In this document: positions 24,455-35,100 of the stretch, in pieces | Numbering within the stretch: the first letter of the stretch is position 1 | Layout of the letters: the number at the start of each line of letters is the position of its first letter | NCBI RefSeq assembly: GCF_017811155.1 | Contig: NZ_JACVCV010000006.1 | Span: forward strand, 62,001-126,000 | DNA from: Lunatimonas salinarum | GTDB taxonomy: Bacteria > Bacteroidota > Bacteroidia > Cytophagales > Cyclobacteriaceae | Direction of reading: 5' to 3' | Length of the DNA stretch: 64,000 nucleotides | The notes under the pieces: model-generated | The model's database searches: none | Told to the model about the DNA's origin: nothing | The model's input: only the letters and a program-made list of their open reading frames with translations | Position numbers and translations under genes: made by a program

Positions 24455-25492
24455 ATGATACAGCTCAAAGTAAGGCAGCTCTCCAGTGTATTGTTAGTTA
24501 CGTTATTAGCGGTGAATTTTTCGGGTTTTGCTCAACCAACGTTCTCCAACCCCATTAGAGATGGTGCAGACCCTTGGGTATTTCAGAAAGATGGGGAATA
24601 CTACTATTGTGCCAGTCAGGGAGGTGGAATAGCCATTTCCAAGTCCAACAAGTTAACCGATCAGGGTGAGATGGTGCAGGTGTGGAAATCGCCGGACTCG
24701 GGCTGGAACAGTGCCAATATTTGGGCACCCGAAATTCATTTTATCGAGGGTCGCTGGTATATCTATTATGCAGCAGGAAGTAAGTCAGGCAGCCCATTTA
24801 TCCATCAGCGCTCCGGCGTACTGCGATCAGTAGGAAGGGATGCCTTTGGTCCCTACGAAGACCTTGGCATGCTGTATACGGGCGATCATATAGGAGATTC
24901 AGCTTCCGTTGTTTGGGCTATTGACCTTACCCCTTGGCAACCCAAAGGCAGGATGTACGCCATTTGGTCGGGGTGGGAAGAAAACCGAGATACCGACAAA
25001 ACCCAACAACACCTGTACATTGCGGAGATGAGCAATCCGTATACAATCTCCAGTAATCGGGTCAAAATCACCTCTCCCGTGGAGCCCTGGGAAACGGGCG
25101 GTCCACTGAACCTCATCGAAGGCCCCCAAATGCTGGAAAGAAACGGAAAGACCTTTATCGTTTATTCTACCCGGGAGTCCTGGCTGAAGGAATACCGGCT
25201 CGGACAACTGACCCTGCGGGAAGGAGCCGATCCAATGGTGCCGGAAAGCTGGTTGAAAAAAGGGCCAGTATTTATCGGAAACGACCTAGTCCTTGGTGCG
25301 GGGCATTGCAGCTTTGCCAAATCCCCTGATGGGACAGAAGACTGGATTTTGTATCACTCGAAGAAAACCGCGCAGCCGGGCTGGAATCGGGACGTCCGCC
25401 TCCAGCGGTTTGGCTGGCATGCTGACGGAAGCCCGGATTTTGGCACACCCATACCGGCAGGTGTAGCTATACCGGTTCCGTCGGGAGAATAG
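24455..25492 (+). CDS. Glycoside hydrolase family 43 protein, exported
   Basis: 345 residues with a signal peptide ending SGFAQP. The five-bladed propeller of GH43 is recognisable: NPIRDGADPWVF with Asp39 as the presumed general base, NIWAPEIHFIEGRWYIYYAA, and LIEGPQMLERNGKTFIVYS with the presumed general-acid Glu. GH43 enzymes release arabinose or xylose from plant or algal polysaccharides; the substrate here cannot be told. It follows the oxidoreductase gene by 100 bp with a hairpin between, so it may belong to the ThuA cluster or have its own promoter. It converges on the aldo/keto reductase gene with a 15-bp gap. Confidence 0.85.
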   Translation: MIQLKVRQLSSVLLVTLLAVNFSGFAQPTFSNPIRDGADPWVFQKDGEYYYCASQGGGIAISKSNKLTDQGEMVQVWKSPDSGWNSANIWAPEIHFIEGRWYIYYAAGSKSGSPFIHQRSGVLRSVGRDAFGPYEDLGMLYTGDHIGDSASVVWAIDLTPWQPKGRMYAIWSGWEENRDTDKTQQHLYIAEMSNPYTISSNRVKITSPVEPWETGGPLNLIEGPQMLERNGKTFIVYSTRESWLKEYRLGQLTLREGADPMVPESWLKKGPVFIGNDLVLGAGHCSFAKSPDGTEDWILYHSKKTAQPGWNRDVRLQRFGWHADGSPDFGTPIPAGVAIPVPSGE

Positions 25493-25507
25493 CGAAATAC
25501 CTGTGCA

Positions 25508-26542
25508 TTATACTTTATAATACTCTACGAGTCTTCCGTCAAAGCTGGCTACTTTTTCCACCAGTTGTTGCCTTTTGCCTTCATCCATCATGCGGAAATT
25601 TCGGGCTAGTTCTACTTTTTCCAATAGCATCGCTGCGTTATCCGCACCGGTGACCAATGTGCTGATGGGCATGGACCAAGAGAAATGCAAGGCCTCCTGA
25701 ATAGACAACACGGCGGGGACGATTTTTGCGTTGTCGCCGTGGTTGAAATGGGAGGTACCGCCAAAAAAACCTCCATTAGCGAGGGTTTTCATGGCAACCG
25801 GAGCAATCTGTTTTTCGGAAAGAATTGGCAGCACATTGGTGATAAAACTCTTATAGTTTGGATCAAATGCATTGATGGGCATCTGACAGGCTTCCATCAG
25901 GTCGGTGACTTCCAGCATGCGTAGGTGGGCGTTGAAATCGGAATGCCCGGAGAAGCCAATGTGGCGAACTTTTCCTTCCTTTTTTGCTTTCACCAGGACA
26001 TCCAGCACCCCGTTTTTCAGTCTGGCGTCTACGTCCGCCGGGCTGGTGACGGCATGGATGTAGTAAAGATCGAGGTAATCGGTATTCATCCGTTTCAGGG
26101 TTCCCTCCAGATGTGCCTGTGCGGTTTTTCCGTCTCGGGCTGTTGTCTTACTTTGGATAAAGGCAATGTCCCGGTATTTGGGTGTCAAAAAGCGCCCATA
26201 TTTGCGTTCGCCTTCACCCGCTCCATAGGATTCCGCATTGTCGAAAAAGCGAACGCCTTCTTCCAGTGCTTTCTCTATGGTTTTTTCCGCTTCGGCGTCG
26301 CTCATCCGAGCGATGTGGGCACCGCCCAGCCCCAACATGGTGATGGATTTTCCGCTTCGTCCAAATTTTCGCAACGGAAGCAGTTCCCCGAAACGATCTA
26401 CATTTCTGGCGGCTGTCGAATTGATTTCGGAACCACCAAGCCCGGAGGGGGTGGCTGTCAGTGGAAGCATCATGCCGGCTGTGAGACCTGCCAATGATTT
26501 GAGAAAGTCCCTCCGGTTGTTTTTGTTGTCTCGATTTTCCAT
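25508..26542 (-). CDS. Aldo/keto reductase with a Tat signal
   Basis: 344 residues. The N-terminus NNRRDFLKSLAGLTAGMMLP is a twin-arginine export signal, so a folded cofactor-bearing enzyme would act in the periplasm. The AKR barrel follows: MLGLGGAHIARM, FFDNAESYGAGEGERKYG (catalytic Asp and Tyr), FIQSKTTA (Lys) and LYYIHAV (His). The substrate is unknown. Its start is 12 bp behind the stop of the TonB receptor gene, making it the fourth gene of that minus-strand operon. Confidence 0.87.
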   Translation of the reverse strand: MENRDNKNNRRDFLKSLAGLTAGMMLPLTATPSGLGGSEINSTAARNVDRFGELLPLRKFGRSGKSITMLGLGGAHIARMSDAEAEKTIEKALEEGVRFFDNAESYGAGEGERKYGRFLTPKYRDIAFIQSKTTARDGKTAQAHLEGTLKRMNTDYLDLYYIHAVTSPADVDARLKNGVLDVLVKAKKEGKVRHIGFSGHSDFNAHLRMLEVTDLMEACQMPINAFDPNYKSFITNVLPILSEKQIAPVAMKTLANGGFFGGTSHFNHGDNAKIVPAVLSIQEALHFSWSMPISTLVTGADNAAMLLEKVELARNFRMMDEGKRQQLVEKVASFDGRLVEYYKV

Positions 26543-26554
26543 AAGGCTTATTGT

Positions 26555-28402
26555 TTATATTTTTACTTGGATTCCGCTCATGATATTGATTCCCTGCATG
26601 GGGTATCCGCGTTCTACCTCGTAGCTGGTGTCTGTCAGGTTATTTCCCGCGAGGTATGCACTGATTTTTGGAGTAATGGCGTAGCCGATGCGAAGGTTTA
26701 CCAGGGTATAGCTTGCGGTTGGGTATCCAGGTTCCGGACTGATGTTCATCCCTGCCAGGTATTGGATAGAAGGCAACAGGTGAAATTTTCCGGTCCGTAC
26801 CGTTGCCTGTGAATTGAGGTGGTGTTCGGGCGCGAAAAGAACGTTTTCCGACGCATCTAGGAAGCAATAATTCAGGATCCACTCCACTCCTTCGGAGGGA
26901 GTGAAACGGATCTGGGATTCCAGTCCACGATTGGTAAAGCTCCCGATATTTCTACCCCTAGCGGGGGTTTCCATGGGATTCACCGCGATGAGGTTGTCGC
27001 CTTTTGCCAGAAAGAGATTGGCTTCCAGAAATAGTTTTTGCTCGATGAGTTCCTGCAGGATTCCGACTTCATGGTTCCACATTTCTTCCGGCCGTAGCGC
27101 ATCGTTGGAGGCCGGAAACAGGAACAGATCCACCACAGAGGGGCTCCGGAAGGCTTTGGACGAGGATGCCTTCAGGGTACTGCCCTTGCCCGCTTCCCAG
27201 GAAAGTCCAACTCCCGGCAGCGTAGCATCTCCAAACTGCGAGTTGCGCACCTGTCGGAGTCCGGCATTTAGGTGCAGCTTGTCGCCAAAGGTTTGCTGAA
27301 TGTGTGCATACACATCTGTTTCCTGCACCCAATGTTGTACACCCAATCCCACACGTGCAGGGGGAGGAAGTGTCTCGTTAAACGCAGTTCCTCCAAAGCG
27401 TTTGTAATCTAATCCCACGGTGATTACTTGGTCGGGCAAAAGGGTGATGTTTTGGAAAAAGGTAATGCCTTGGTTTTGGTCTTTGGATTCGTATCCGCTA
27501 TCAAAGCGATGGTCTCCGAAATTGTGGTAAAGCAGTAGGGCGCCGGATACCGGACCGTGATTGGTTTTCAGAGAGGTAGCGATTCTGCCTCGTAGAAATT
27601 CCCTACGGTCGTGCTGTTGTGGTGCTGTGATCGTTCCCGGTTGAAAATAGGTTGCGTCCGAAAGCTGGACTTCCGAAGACCATTGATAGGTTTGGCTAAA
27701 GTCGTATCCGCTTTTTAGGTAAAAGGCGGTGTTTTCAAAGCTGTCTGCGGCATCCTCCCGAAATCCGGCAGTCTGATTTCTATTCACAGATGCGGTGCTG
27801 TGGAATTTTCCGGATCGGAATCCGGAGTGAAGGTTGGCGAGCAGCGTCCCGAATGAACCATAGGCCAGGTTACCGCTTCCCTGCCACCCGGGGGTATTCG
27901 ATTTCCGGGTGATCAGGTTGATGGCTCCGCCCATGGCGTTAGATCCGTAGAGCAAGGACGCGGCTCCACGCTGCACTTCCACCCGTTCGATATCGGAGGT
28001 GGCGTACGAGTCCCCAATGGGGTGGGTGAAGATGCCCATGTATTGTGGTTGCCCATCGATAAGCACCAATACCCGGTTATTGGGAGAACCACTGATGCCC
28101 CGAATGCTGATATTTCCTCCGGAGTTTGGCCCCACTCCGAACCCGGTCGTTCCCCGGTCATTCAAAAAAAATCCCGGCACTCGGTGTACCAGCACCGGGA
28201 GTATATTGATTTGTCCGGATTGCTCTAATGTGGCGCGATCTATGACGGTGACGACAGCCGCTACCTTTCTTTTGGGCATCTCGACGCGGGTTCCGGTTAC
28301 AACTACTGGATCCAGGTCTACCTGTAGGCTGTCCTTTTCCTGTGCAGAGATCCATCCCGGCAATAAAAGAAGAATGAATAGCAGTAGCGTGTTAACCTTC
28401 AT
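26555..28402 (-). CDS. TonB-dependent outer-membrane receptor
   Basis: 615 residues from the ATG at 28402, which gives a signal peptide ending GWISAQ; an ATG eight codons upstream is less suitable. The TonB-box-like region DPVVVTGTRVEMP is followed by a plug domain (about 50-160) with RVPGFFLNDRG, ISIRGISGSPNNRVLVLIDG and VEVQRGAASLLYGSNAMGG, then a 22-strand barrel ending in the C-terminal strand GIQVKI. Size and plug resemble BtuB/FecA-type receptors rather than SusC. The gene overlaps the end of the phosphoribosyltransferase gene by 11 bp, so the two are translationally linked. The ligand is unknown. Confidence 0.9.
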   Translation of the reverse strand: MKVNTLLLFILLLLPGWISAQEKDSLQVDLDPVVVTGTRVEMPKRKVAAVVTVIDRATLEQSGQINILPVLVHRVPGFFLNDRGTTGFGVGPNSGGNISIRGISGSPNNRVLVLIDGQPQYMGIFTHPIGDSYATSDIERVEVQRGAASLLYGSNAMGGAINLITRKSNTPGWQGSGNLAYGSFGTLLANLHSGFRSGKFHSTASVNRNQTAGFREDAADSFENTAFYLKSGYDFSQTYQWSSEVQLSDATYFQPGTITAPQQHDRREFLRGRIATSLKTNHGPVSGALLLYHNFGDHRFDSGYESKDQNQGITFFQNITLLPDQVITVGLDYKRFGGTAFNETLPPPARVGLGVQHWVQETDVYAHIQQTFGDKLHLNAGLRQVRNSQFGDATLPGVGLSWEAGKGSTLKASSSKAFRSPSVVDLFLFPASNDALRPEEMWNHEVGILQELIEQKLFLEANLFLAKGDNLIAVNPMETPARGRNIGSFTNRGLESQIRFTPSEGVEWILNYCFLDASENVLFAPEHHLNSQATVRTGKFHLLPSIQYLAGMNISPEPGYPTASYTLVNLRIGYAITPKISAYLAGNNLTDTSYEVERGYPMQGINIMSGIQVKI

Positions 28403-28871
28403 GGGGCAGGATGTTTTGAGAGGCATGCCAGGGCCAGGTCACGCAGGTGTTCAAGTGGGGTAAGAGCACATGGTCTGCCTTTCCTTTCAGAACCAAGGTA
28501 ATGACATGATAATCCGGTAGTGCCTGCCTTACTTTATCCAGCGTCTTGCCGGTCACGCTGACATCATCCACCAATAAGATGGTAGCATGGGAGGAAAGAG
28601 GAGGTAGTTGAAGTGAAGAAAGGAACTCCGGAGCTTCCCGCTGGGGTTGATTGCGCTCGTTTCGGTAATTAACCTGTATAGACCGGAAAGGTAAACCCAA
28701 CTCGTGCGCGATGAGTATGGCAGGAAACGTTCCCCCGCGTGCTATGCCCAATATCAGGTCAGCCTTCGGAAAAGGATAGGACCGTATGGCCGCGCTGATG
28801 GTGGACAAATCTACCAAAGGCTTAGCGGCTATAGGTGAATCGACTATGGACTCCGGTCTGGAATGGTTCAT
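28392..28871 (-). CDS. Phosphoribosyltransferase (type I PRTase fold)
   Basis: 159 residues. The PRPP-binding signature is intact: TILLVDDVSVTGKTLD (about 109-124), preceded by the first-loop motif LILGIARGGTFPA that binds pyrophosphate. The hood region VNYRNERNQPQREAPEF is unlike standard purine PRTases, so the base specificity is open (xanthine/guanine-like is a guess). It overlaps the membrane-protein gene before it by 4 bp (ATGA) and the TonB receptor after it by 11 bp, so an uptake-linked salvage role is likely. Confidence 0.85.
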   Translation of the reverse strand: MNHSRPESIVDSPIAAKPLVDLSTISAAIRSYPFPKADLILGIARGGTFPAILIAHELGLPFRSIQVNYRNERNQPQREAPEFLSSLQLPPLSSHATILLVDDVSVTGKTLDKVRQALPDYHVITLVLKGKADHVLLPHLNTCVTWPWHASQNILPHEG

Positions 28872-29389
28872 CTCTGCCTCGGGGCGAATTTTGCCAGCGC
28901 TATATTAATAAAAAAAAGGATGAGTATTCCGGGTGCCCCATTCTGAAGGGAATTGGTAAAGAACTCCCAAGGCGTAGCCGGAAGGATGGGCCACAGGATC
29001 AGCAGGGTGGAGGAAAGAATTTTAGCTCCTAAGTAGCTAAGAGGCCCTGCCGCCCAACGCACCCCCGTATTCATCCATAGGGCTGCGACTCCCGTGAACA
29101 ACAAAACTTCGAGGGTCAGCATGCCCATGATGCCGGATTGGGGACTACCGGTCAATAAAAAATTCACCAACGGAGCCAGTACGGTAATGGCAATCGCAGT
29201 TCGCCAGCCGCTAAGCCAAAGAGCGACGAGCGGTATGTAAAACATGGGCAGTAAATAGGCACCAATCGGTATGCCCTGATACGGAGGTATGAAATGGATA
29301 AGTATGGGGAAAACAACAGCAGCGGCCAACCAGCCTGTGGTTGTTTTTAACGTGCTGATCCTTTGGGCGCGGGTCAGAGATGCTTGCAT
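28868..29389 (-). CDS. Small polytopic membrane protein, ECF S-component-like
   Basis: 173 residues with five to six hydrophobic helices (about 17-37, 41-62, 64-82, 88-108, 112-132, 148-166) and short loops. Size, helix number and the motif GIPIGAYLLPMFYIPLVALWL resemble substrate-binding S components of energy-coupling factor transporters, but no S-component family can be named. The start ATG at 29389 lies about 20 bp behind a candidate promoter. It overlaps the PRTase gene by 4 bp and leads the operon. Confidence 0.55.
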   Translation of the reverse strand: MQASLTRAQRISTLKTTTGWLAAAVVFPILIHFIPPYQGIPIGAYLLPMFYIPLVALWLSGWRTAIAITVLAPLVNFLLTGSPQSGIMGMLTLEVLLFTGVAALWMNTGVRWAAGPLSYLGAKILSSTLLILWPILPATPWEFFTNSLQNGAPGILILFFINIALAKFAPRQR

Positions 29390-29414
29390 GAGATTTTAGG
29401 TTTTGTAAGAGCCT

Positions 29415-29444
29415 CAAGGTACGCAATTTAAGGCGTATAGTCAA
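29415..29444 (-). promoter_or_regulatory. Candidate promoter of the S-component/PRTase/TonB-receptor operon
   Basis: On the minus strand TTG (29444-29442) is followed after 20 bp by TACCTTG (29421-29415), one base short of the -7 consensus TAnnTTTG. It lies 26 bp before the first start codon. The surrounding 29390-29586 shows no cobalamin or purine riboswitch motif. Confidence 0.45.
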
Positions 29445-29586
29445 CCCTTTTGCCCGGTGTCCGTTTTTGCGAAGGCGGAGCGGTCAGCGAAGTGGAGATT
29501 TAACACCGCTTTTGAAAGGACGCGGATGCGCATAATCAGAAAAAAAAACAGGTAAACGGGATAAATGGGCGTCACAGGCCACCCTG

Positions 29587-30720
29587 TCAGGGCAAGGGTG
29601 GTTCCCAAATACTGGCACCGATATAACGCTCGGGACCACTGTTGTGATCGTTAAAATAATAGAGAATAACCAGCTTGCCGTCCGGTCTTTGCACAACCCT
29701 GGGGTAGCCCATGTCCCGGCTCGCGCCATCCGATCGGATCACGTAGTCTGAAGACCAACTTTTGCCGCCATCATTACTTAGCCGTGCCATGATAGAGTAA
29801 GGTTCGGCCCGATATCCATAAATCAGGCATAGCCTGCCATCCTGAAGCCGTACCAAGGCAGGTGGATTCCCGATGCCACAGTCTTCGACGGGGTCGGCTT
29901 CCTGTTGCCAGGTTTTTCCTTTGTCCAAAGACCGATAGGCTCCAATAAAACGCCTGTCAGCCTCCCTCCGCCGCACCGCAACGTACAGTTCCTGATCACT
30001 GAGTTTTACGCTAGCAGGCATAATAGCAAAACCCTCGGGCTCATCCCCGAGGAAAGACAATAAGCGCCAGGTCAGGCCCCCATCATCGGTGTGAAGTGCC
30101 ACGGGCCGGCCTTCTCTACCGTCTTCTTTGGCGGCAGTTACAAATAGCAGGGCTTCCCGGCTATTGTACACCTGATAGTCTGTGCGGGCGGCGATGCCCG
30201 GAGTTCCGAAATTGGGCAACAGGTGCGGTCCTCTCCAAGTCTGCCCCCGGTCATAAGAGTACCAAAACCGGGACTGACCGGCGTGGATATTGTCGGTGCG
30301 CACGGTGAATGCCAAATCCGGATGCAGGAAATCGATGGGATCCTGTAGTTGGATAGGCTCTTCCGGAGTCACGTCTGTGCGGAGTTGTCCATGAAATACC
30401 CCATTGTTTGGGAGCAATAGACTGCCCTTTTTTCCGGGATCTTCGACGGTCCAGGATATCCCGCCGTTTTTGCTTCTGGCCAGCAGGTGTCGCTCTGTTT
30501 TGTTTCTTGCGAGGTGGTGGCGTTCTTCGCCTAGATCCTCGTAGTCCCCTTGAGCAAAGCCCACGAGGATTTCGTTTTCCCAGATCCACACCCCCCAGTT
30601 GGCAGGCCATCCACCAAACTTTCCTTGTTCATGATACACTTTCACATGTGCCGGGTTTTCCTGAGCAGAGAGGGGGAAAACGGCAAGAGCCGAAAAAAGA
30701 ATGGGAAGGAGGGATCGCAT
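29587..30720 (-). CDS. Sialidase-like (BNR/Asp-box) exported protein
   Basis: 377 residues with a signal peptide ending FPLSAQ. At least four Asp-box motifs (S-x-D-x-G-x-T-W type) mark propeller blades: SYDRGQTW, HTDDGGLTW, SLDKGKTW and SNDGGKSW, plus the weaker SKNGGISW. Six-bladed propellers of this kind include sialidases and other exo-glycosidases, but the Arg triad cannot be verified by eye, so true sialidase activity is unproven. The gene appears monocistronic. Confidence 0.75.
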   Translation of the reverse strand: MRSLLPILFSALAVFPLSAQENPAHVKVYHEQGKFGGWPANWGVWIWENEILVGFAQGDYEDLGEERHHLARNKTERHLLARSKNGGISWTVEDPGKKGSLLLPNNGVFHGQLRTDVTPEEPIQLQDPIDFLHPDLAFTVRTDNIHAGQSRFWYSYDRGQTWRGPHLLPNFGTPGIAARTDYQVYNSREALLFVTAAKEDGREGRPVALHTDDGGLTWRLLSFLGDEPEGFAIMPASVKLSDQELYVAVRRREADRRFIGAYRSLDKGKTWQQEADPVEDCGIGNPPALVRLQDGRLCLIYGYRAEPYSIMARLSNDGGKSWSSDYVIRSDGASRDMGYPRVVQRPDGKLVILYYFNDHNSGPERYIGASIWEPPLP

Positions 30721-32050
30721 AGTGTGTCTGGTTACTTACCACATATACGCTTTAAGGTGTGAAATGGACTAAAGGGGCCTGGTCTTAAAACTTTGTTTGG
30801 GACGTCAGGATTGGGGCGGTAATAAATCAATGGCATGGTTGAGGCTTAAAGTATGGTTGCGATTGGGGCTTAGAACACTGTTGAATCGCCCCGTTGTGTT
30901 ATGGCATTGATTTTTGGATTAGTTGCTTTTTAGTTGGCATGTAAATTGAGGTTTAAATATTACTGTATAGCATTTATGGTCATTGGTAGTAATAAGGGCG
31001 CAAAGCGCTTTATCTGCACTTTCTTCCTTCTCCTATTCTTTGTGAGGGGTAGTTTTTCGATCTATTATACTGAATACCGGACCGGATATCGCAGTGACGA
31101 GCCTGACAAAATTACTTTGTCAGGTACCTCACTGTCAGCTAGAGCCCACATCCCTTTCCCATCATTTTCAGATAATACCGCTAAGGTTCCCGGTGTCCAA
31201 TTTCTCGATTGGGGTGTTCCACTTTTGCCAAGAGTCACCCATGTTCAGTTTTTACTGAGCTCATCTATTTCCCTTCTTTTGGAGCAGCGGGAGGCTGTTT
31301 TTCCTTTTTTCGGTATTCGCGAGTTAAAGTTTCCCACCCATTATTTTTGGTAATACTTCTTTTAACCGATAGAACGGTACGCAGCCATTTGCTGCTTTAC
31401 TTTATAAGTAATTTTGATTTACCTAGCTGATAGGGTCGCACAAGCCTCTGTCAGCTCAAAACGAATTATACATGTTTACCATTGATCATATGTCATTGGC
31501 GAGGCTGTTTTAAGTAAAAAGTGGGAGCGATTATTGAATGAAGCAATCCGTTAAGCCGATGATTTACTGCGGCGAATAATGTCTTCCTCGGTCAACTACC
31601 CGTTCTCAGATTGGCTTAAATGGGGCTTTTTGAGTTTTAGAAGATCGTGGATAGCGGGGGTAGGGGAGAATGATTTTTCTCTCTTGCTCTTTTTTTTTTG
31701 GCTGAATAAATCGCTGTCTTTAATGAAACGTGAAGTTTCTGTGATGCGTATTTTATTAAAGTAAATCGTGGTATTCGGAAACATCCTTCGTTAGTTGTAA
31801 GAAACACTAAAATTTATTCGATGTATTTTTGGCTTTCTTTTTTTGTATATTTTTAATAATTTGGATTAGAATAAATAAATTTTTTTATTTTCACACTTTG
31901 AATTCCTGTTCAAGCTAGGTAATTTTGATTTTAGTAATACAAGATTTATCTAATGAATGCTATTATAGGGTAAAATTATTTTTGATGATTTTAATTTTGG
32001 TTAAAAAGATAGTGTTTCGTTATTATCAAATAATTCAAAATTTCCTTTGT
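30721..32050. other. Long non-coding stretch upstream of susC
   Basis: About 1.3 kb holds no convincing gene. The longest open frame (30934-31353, plus) begins at TTG, has no domain and contains a hydrophobic stretch by composition only. A 9-bp inverted repeat near 31104-31128 (CCTGACAAA and TTTGTCAGG) is present. From about 31750 the sequence becomes very AT-rich, as is common before SusC genes. It should carry promoters for the sialidase-like gene (minus) and susC (plus), and perhaps a regulatory leader. Confidence 0.45.
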
Positions 32051-32080
32051 TTGATAGCTGCTGATTTGGATAGTATTTAT
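32051..32080 (+). promoter_or_regulatory. Weak candidate promoter of susC
   Basis: TTG at 32051-32053 and TATTTAT at 32074-32080 are 20 bp apart and resemble the Bacteroidota -33/-7 pattern with mismatches. The start codon is 33 bp downstream. Confidence 0.25.
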
Positions 32081-32112
32081 TGTGTTCGTAATGTTAACTT
32101 AAACGATTAGTG

Positions 32113-35100
32113 ATGAAGAAAAAATTATCAATCCTTCTGGGAATGGCCCTTACACTGATGATGTGTATGGAAGGTTACTCCCAAAGTCGGACATTGACGG
32201 GTACCGTCGTTAGTGAGTCTGACAATATGCCTATTCCAGGCGTAATGGTATTCGAAAAGGGTACGCAGTCAGGAACTACCACGGATATGGATGGAAAGTA
32301 TTCCATCAATGTAAACGAAAGTACGGTCATAGTGTTTTCGTACATTGGCTTTGCGGATCAAGAGTTTACCGTTGGTAACCGCAGCCAGTTGGATGTTTCG
32401 CTTGTTGAGGAAGCAAGTGAATTAGGTGAGGTAGTGGTTACTGCCCTAGGTTTGACCAAAGAAAAGCGCAAGCTGGGTTATGCCATTACTACGGTCAATA
32501 GCGATGTGATGGACAAAGCCCGTGAGCCAAACGTGGCTAATTCCCTGGTTGGCCAAGTAGCTGGATTAGTAGTCAAAGGTACCAACGGTGGCCCGCAAGG
32601 TTCATCTAACATCGTGCTTCGGGGCTTGCCCAGTATCTCAGGTACGGGATCTCCGTTATTTGTGATCAATGGTATCCCGATGGATAATACACAGCGTGGT
32701 GCCGCTGGCCAATGGGGTGGTTCGGACAACGGTGACGGTATCGGTAACCTGAGTCCTGACGATATTGAGTCGATGACGGTATTGAAGGGTCAGGCGGCCT
32801 CTGCCTTGTATGGCGCAAGGGCTTCCAATGGGGTGATTTTGATCACAACGAAAGGAGCTAAGAAGGGCCAAGATTGGTCGCTTACCTATAACTTGAATGT
32901 GATGGCCGACCGGCCGATGGATTTCACGAACTTCCAGAATGAATTCGGCCAAGGTAGAGGTGGGCAGCGACCACAGACGGTTGCTGATGCGACTACTACC
33001 GGTAGATTTGCTTGGGGCGAACGTATGGGCGGTTCGGTAATCGGCTACGACGGCAATCAGTATCCCTATCAACCATCAAGCGAAAACTACTTGGATTTTT
33101 ACAATGTAGGCACGAACGTCACTAACACGGTAGCTGTTTCAAAAGGAATAGGTCAGGATGGATCATTTAGGATGTCTGTTTCCAATGTGGCGTCCAACTC
33201 GATTGTGCCGAACAGTGGAAATGACCGACTGAGTATTAACCTGAATGTAGATCAAAACATCACGGATAAATTTAATATCTCTGCGATGATCAACTACATT
33301 GACCAGCGAACCACCAATGCACCACGTCTCAGTGATGGACCTCAAAATCCAAACAATTTCCTGTTTTTGGCGCCAAACATTGCTCCCAGCATCTTTGCGC
33401 CAGGGTATGATGCGTCCGGAAATGAAATTGTGTTCAGCGACGATATCTTCGTTACCAACCCGTATTTTGTTGCCAATAGGGGTATAAATGACTTGGGTAG
33501 AAAGCGTAATATTTCCGCTTTATCCGCCACCTATAATTTTACGCCTAAAATCTATACCATGCTTCGGGTAGGTAGTGACGTTTCAAATGACGACTTCTTT
33601 GCCGTTGAGCCCACCGGATTGGCATATGCGCCTGACTTGAAAGGTAATCTAAATGGGAGAGGACTCTCTACCCGCTCGGAACTGAACGTGGATGCGCTTT
33701 TTGGTGCGGATGTGCAGCTGCATGATAATGTTGGATTGGATGCATTGGTAGGAGGGACATTCCGCAATAACCGGTTTGAATCTGTAGGTGTGGGAGGTCA
33801 GCGATTTGTGATCCCCGGTTTGTATTCACCGTTTAACGTGGAGGTATTTAACCGGTCCTACGGATATAACGAGCGGGAGGTACTATCCGGGTTCTATTCC
33901 ATGGCATTTGAGTACAAGGACTTTCTGACCTTGACCACTACGGGTCGTTACGATGTGTATAGTACCCTTCCTGTGGATAACAACAGCATTTTCTCACCAT
34001 CGGTGACCGGTGCGTTTTTGTTTGATAAATTCCTGAATATCCCAGCGCTGGACTTTGGTAAATTCAGGACTTCCTATGCTGTGACTAGTGGCGAGCCTTT
34101 CGCAGCCTATCAGACGCAGTTTTATTACAGTTCAGCAAACTCCATCAGCGGAGTGGCGGCGGGCTCCTCTCCGCTAGGACTGCCTAACCTGTTTCTAAAG
34201 CCATTTACTACCGACGAAGTGGAACTTGGAGTGGATCTGAGCTTTTTCAATAACCGACTTACCTTTGATGTTGCCTATTTCTCCAAAACCACACGAGATG
34301 AAATCATGAACGCCAGCTACAGCATTGCGTCCGGATTCAGTTCGGCGGTTGTCGCTACGGGATCCGTCAATAACAGGGGGCTGGAGTTGTTTGTGTCAGG
34401 TACGCCTATTCAGACGCCGGCATTTACATGGAGAACTTCATTGAACTTCACCAATGTGAGAAACGAGGTGCTCAGCACCAACCTTGCCAACACCCCCATC
34501 AATTTGGGCCAAAACAGGGCGACACTGGGGAATGCCGTAACGGCTTATGTCCCCGGATTGCCTGGTCCGCAGATCAGGGCATTTGACTATCAGTATGATG
34601 CCAGTGGCAATATCATGGTAGATGAAGCAGGCCTGCCGTTAAGAGGAGAACTGAAGAACTGGGGTTCAGTCTTGCCGACCCATTACGGTGGATTGAATAA
34701 CGAATTTAACTACAAGGGTGTGTCATTCTCCTTCTTGGTAGACTACAACTTCGGCAACAAAGTCCTTTCGGCAACCGAGTTTTATTCTCATTTCCGAGGG
34801 CTACACCAGAATACGCTCGTGGGACGAGAAGGAGGGGTAACTACCAACGGGGTGACAGCGCCTGCTGAAAATTACTACCAAGCCCTGGTACAAAATGTTA
34901 CCAAAACAAGTGTGGTTGACGGGGATTTCATCAAATTACGTCAGCTAACCCTAGGCTATACCTTTCCAGATGAATGGTTCAATAATGTTCCGGTGTTTAA
35001 GGGACTTACCGCGTCCATCGTTGGGCGTAACCTCGCAATTTTGTGGAGAAAAGCCGAAAACATTGATCCGGAGGCAACCTTTGGTTCCAATATCAATTTC

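Noticed and set aside
29390-29586. Possible cobalamin or purine riboswitch before the TonB receptor operon
   Set aside because: The leader between the candidate promoter and the start codon is only about 20 nt, and no riboswitch core motif is visible.
30934-31353. 139-codon plus-strand ORF
   Set aside because: Begins at TTG, resembles no family, and the hydrophobic segment follows from T-rich composition.
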